Below are positions 48,584-49,822 of a stretch of 49,822 bases of DNA, piece by piece. How positions within the stretch are numbered: position 1 is the stretch's first letter; each line of letters starts with the position of its first letter. Under the pieces are notes generated by a model. It worked only from the letters and a program-made list of their open reading frames with translations. It made no database searches and had not been told where the DNA came from. Source of the stretch: Opitutus sp. GAS368 (GTDB lineage Bacteria; Verrucomicrobiota; Verrucomicrobiia; Opitutales; Opitutaceae); assembly GCA_945874455.1 (NCBI GenBank), contig CAMCHO010000007.1, forward strand, positions 1 to 49,822. Direction: 5' to 3'. A program made the position numbers and the translations under genes.

Positions 48584-49822
48584 TTATTGCTTTTTCTTGC
48601 CGGCTTTCGGCACGCCAAACGTGAGCGCGCCCTTGGGGTCCATCTTTGCGAGGGCTTCGGGCGTCGGGCTGCCGCCGAACTGGCGGTAGTAGATTTCCTG
48701 GAAGGGATTGATCGCCGGCCCCATCGCTTTTTCGTTCACCATGAGCGGCAGGCACTCGGCCCACCACTGGTCAAACGCGGCGCTGAGCTCCTTGACCACC
48801 GCGGGGTGCTGCGCGATGACGTCGTTTTTTTGGCCGTAGTCGACGCTGAGGTCGAAGAGCTGCCAATTCGGGGTGCGGCCGCCGTTCTCGCTGACCATCG
48901 CCCAGCGCGTGTTGCGCACGGAGGCGACTTTGAACTTCGCTTCGTTGGGATCGCCGAGCTTCGGCCAACGGCCAAAGTGGGTGAACTGGTAGCGGTCGGG
49001 CAATTTCGCGGCGGGATTTTGGAGCAGCGGCACGAGGCTGCGGCCCTCGATTTGGGACTGGGCGACGGCGGTGGGAATTTTGGCGCCGGTGATCGCGGCG
49101 ATCGTGGGGAAAAAATCGATGTGGGCGGCGAGCACGCTGCAATCGGCGGGTGAGAGCGTGCCGGGCCAGCGCCAGAACGAACTCGCGCGGGTGCCGCCGA
49201 GCCAAGCAGTGCCCTTTTGCCCGCGCATATCGGCGTTGAACACCTTCACGCCGGCGGTGCCGCCGTTGTCGTTCATGAAGATGACGAGCGTGTTTTGGGC
49301 GATGCCCCACTCGTCGAGTTTGGCGAGGAGCCGGCCGATGTTTTGGTCGATATTGTGGATCATGCCGAAGAAGTTTTCGGTCGCGGGCTCGAGGCCCTTG
49401 CCCTCGTAGAGCGCCCGATCTTCGGGGCGCGCGATATAGGGGCCATGGGGAGTGTTCGACGGAATGTAGGCGAAGAAGGGTTTCTTCGCGCGGCGCTGGG
49501 CATCGATCCATTGCGCGGCTTGGGCGTAGAAGAGGTCGGTGCAGTAGCCCGAGGTTTTCTCGAACTTGCCGTTGTGGAGCAGAGTGGGATTAAAATACGT
49601 GTTGCCGGGAGCATCGCCGCATGAGCCGGGATAAATCTGGCCGATGCCGCCGCCGCCGTGGATGTAGACCTCATCGAAGCCGCGGCGGTTGGGCTGATAC
49701 GCCGCTTCGTCGCCGAGATGCCATTTGCCAAAAATACCGGTGGTGTAACCGGCCGACTGCAGCACCTGCGGCAGCGTGGTGGCGGCGAGGGTCATGCGCT
49801 CGCGTTCGAGAATCGTGTGGGT
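48584..49822 (-). CDS. Sulfatase G (S1 family, 'HGGGGIGQ' group), 5' end cut by window
   Basis: The frame is open to the window edge (at least 412 residues); the signal peptide, metal-binding Asp pair and formylglycine motif lie outside. It begins 'THTILERERM', which aligns with residues just after the formylglycine site of sulfatase E. Visible motifs are 'GKWHLGDEAAYQPNRRGFDE', 'YIHGGGGIGQIYPGSCGDAP', 'IPSNTPHGPY', 'IFMNDNGGTAGVKVFNADMRG' and 'LFDLSVDYGQKNDVIAQHP'. It ends 'VPKAGKKKQ'. The ATG at 49795 is internal. It is the first of three tandem sulfatases, with F 31 bases downstream. Confidence 0.93.
   Translation of the reverse strand, partial: THTILERERMTLAATTLPQVLQSAGYTTGIFGKWHLGDEAAYQPNRRGFDEVYIHGGGGIGQIYPGSCGDAPGNTYFNPTLLHNGKFEKTSGYCTDLFYAQAAQWIDAQRRAKKPFFAYIPSNTPHGPYIARPEDRALYEGKGLEPATENFFGMIHNIDQNIGRLLAKLDEWGIAQNTLVIFMNDNGGTAGVKVFNADMRGQKGTAWLGGTRASSFWRWPGTLSPADCSVLAAHIDFFPTIAAITGAKIPTAVAQSQIEGRSLVPLLQNPAAKLPDRYQFTHFGRWPKLGDPNEAKFKVASVRNTRWAMVSENGGRTPNWQLFDLSVDYGQKNDVIAQHPAVVKELSAAFDQWWAECLPLMVNEKAMGPAINPFQEIYYRQFGGSPTPEALAKMDPKGALTFGVPKAGKKKQ

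Noticed and set aside
46642-48624. 660-codon open frame on the plus strand opposite sulfatase F
   Set aside because: It lies entirely antisense to a well-supported sulfatase; the composition is a mirror of GC-rich third positions and no domain is visible.
1-49822. tRNA, rRNA, CRISPR arrays, integrase or intact insertion sequences
   Set aside because: None was recognised on reading both strands; the short hairpins noted do not fit these classes.

Overview
The window looks like a chromosomal segment of a high-GC member of the Verrucomicrobiota, most probably Opitutaceae-like. That is an inference from gene content: many formylglycine sulfatases, TonB receptors that begin with a signal peptide followed by an 'L(S/T)PF(E/M)V' motif and 'ETLAGTRMRTNLRDVGAS', an ECF sigma/FecR/STN-receptor set, and almost no Shine-Dalgarno sequences. 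No rRNA, tRNA, CRISPR array, integrase or intact insertion sequence was seen.

Positions 1-18.3 kb are mostly core genome. In order they hold: a 5'-truncated LolA/RseB-like protein, a YhcH/EbgC-type sugar protein, RlmJ, a minus-strand run glnD > GAF-GAF histidine kinase > small membrane protein, valS, gmd-fcl (GDP-L-fucose synthesis, 4-nt overlap), a TPR protein, an atypical Fur-family regulator divergent from priA, and a MacB-like permease with its MacA-like fusion protein. A plain TonB receptor (18.4-20.4 kb) lies directly upstream of the fusion protein/permease pair and may share its transcript.

From about 20.5 kb to the end of the window every gene lies on the minus strand. This is a sulfatase-rich island of about 29 kb. 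Read in transcription order (right to left) it holds: three related sulfatases (G truncated by the window edge, F, E); TonB receptor 2; an alpha/beta-hydrolase esterase; a sulfatase wreck with an EF-hand tail; an ECF sigma factor, FecR and STN-TonB receptor regulatory set; an esterase wreck; sulfatase D; a second intact esterase; a composite pseudogene; sulfatases C, B and A in a tight run; a secreted beta-propeller dehydrogenase-like protein and a c-type cytochrome that share an N-terminal domain; a TonB-receptor stump; and a decayed copy of a sulfatase-sulfatase junction. Many neighbours overlap by ATGA, so long polycistronic transcripts are likely.

Proposed joint role (inference): TonB receptors import fragments of a sulfated, esterified polysaccharide. 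Seven secreted sulfatases and two secreted esterases strip its decorations, the propeller/cytochrome pair oxidises a released sugar or alcohol, and the sigma/FecR/STN set senses substrate. No glycoside hydrolase, polysaccharide lyase or sulfatase-maturing enzyme is present, so backbone cleavage and formylglycine formation must be encoded elsewhere. The island shows repeated duplication and decay: at least six gene remnants, two homologous receptor-esterase-sulfatase modules with complementary losses, and a receptor gene whose base composition changes abruptly inside the reading frame.
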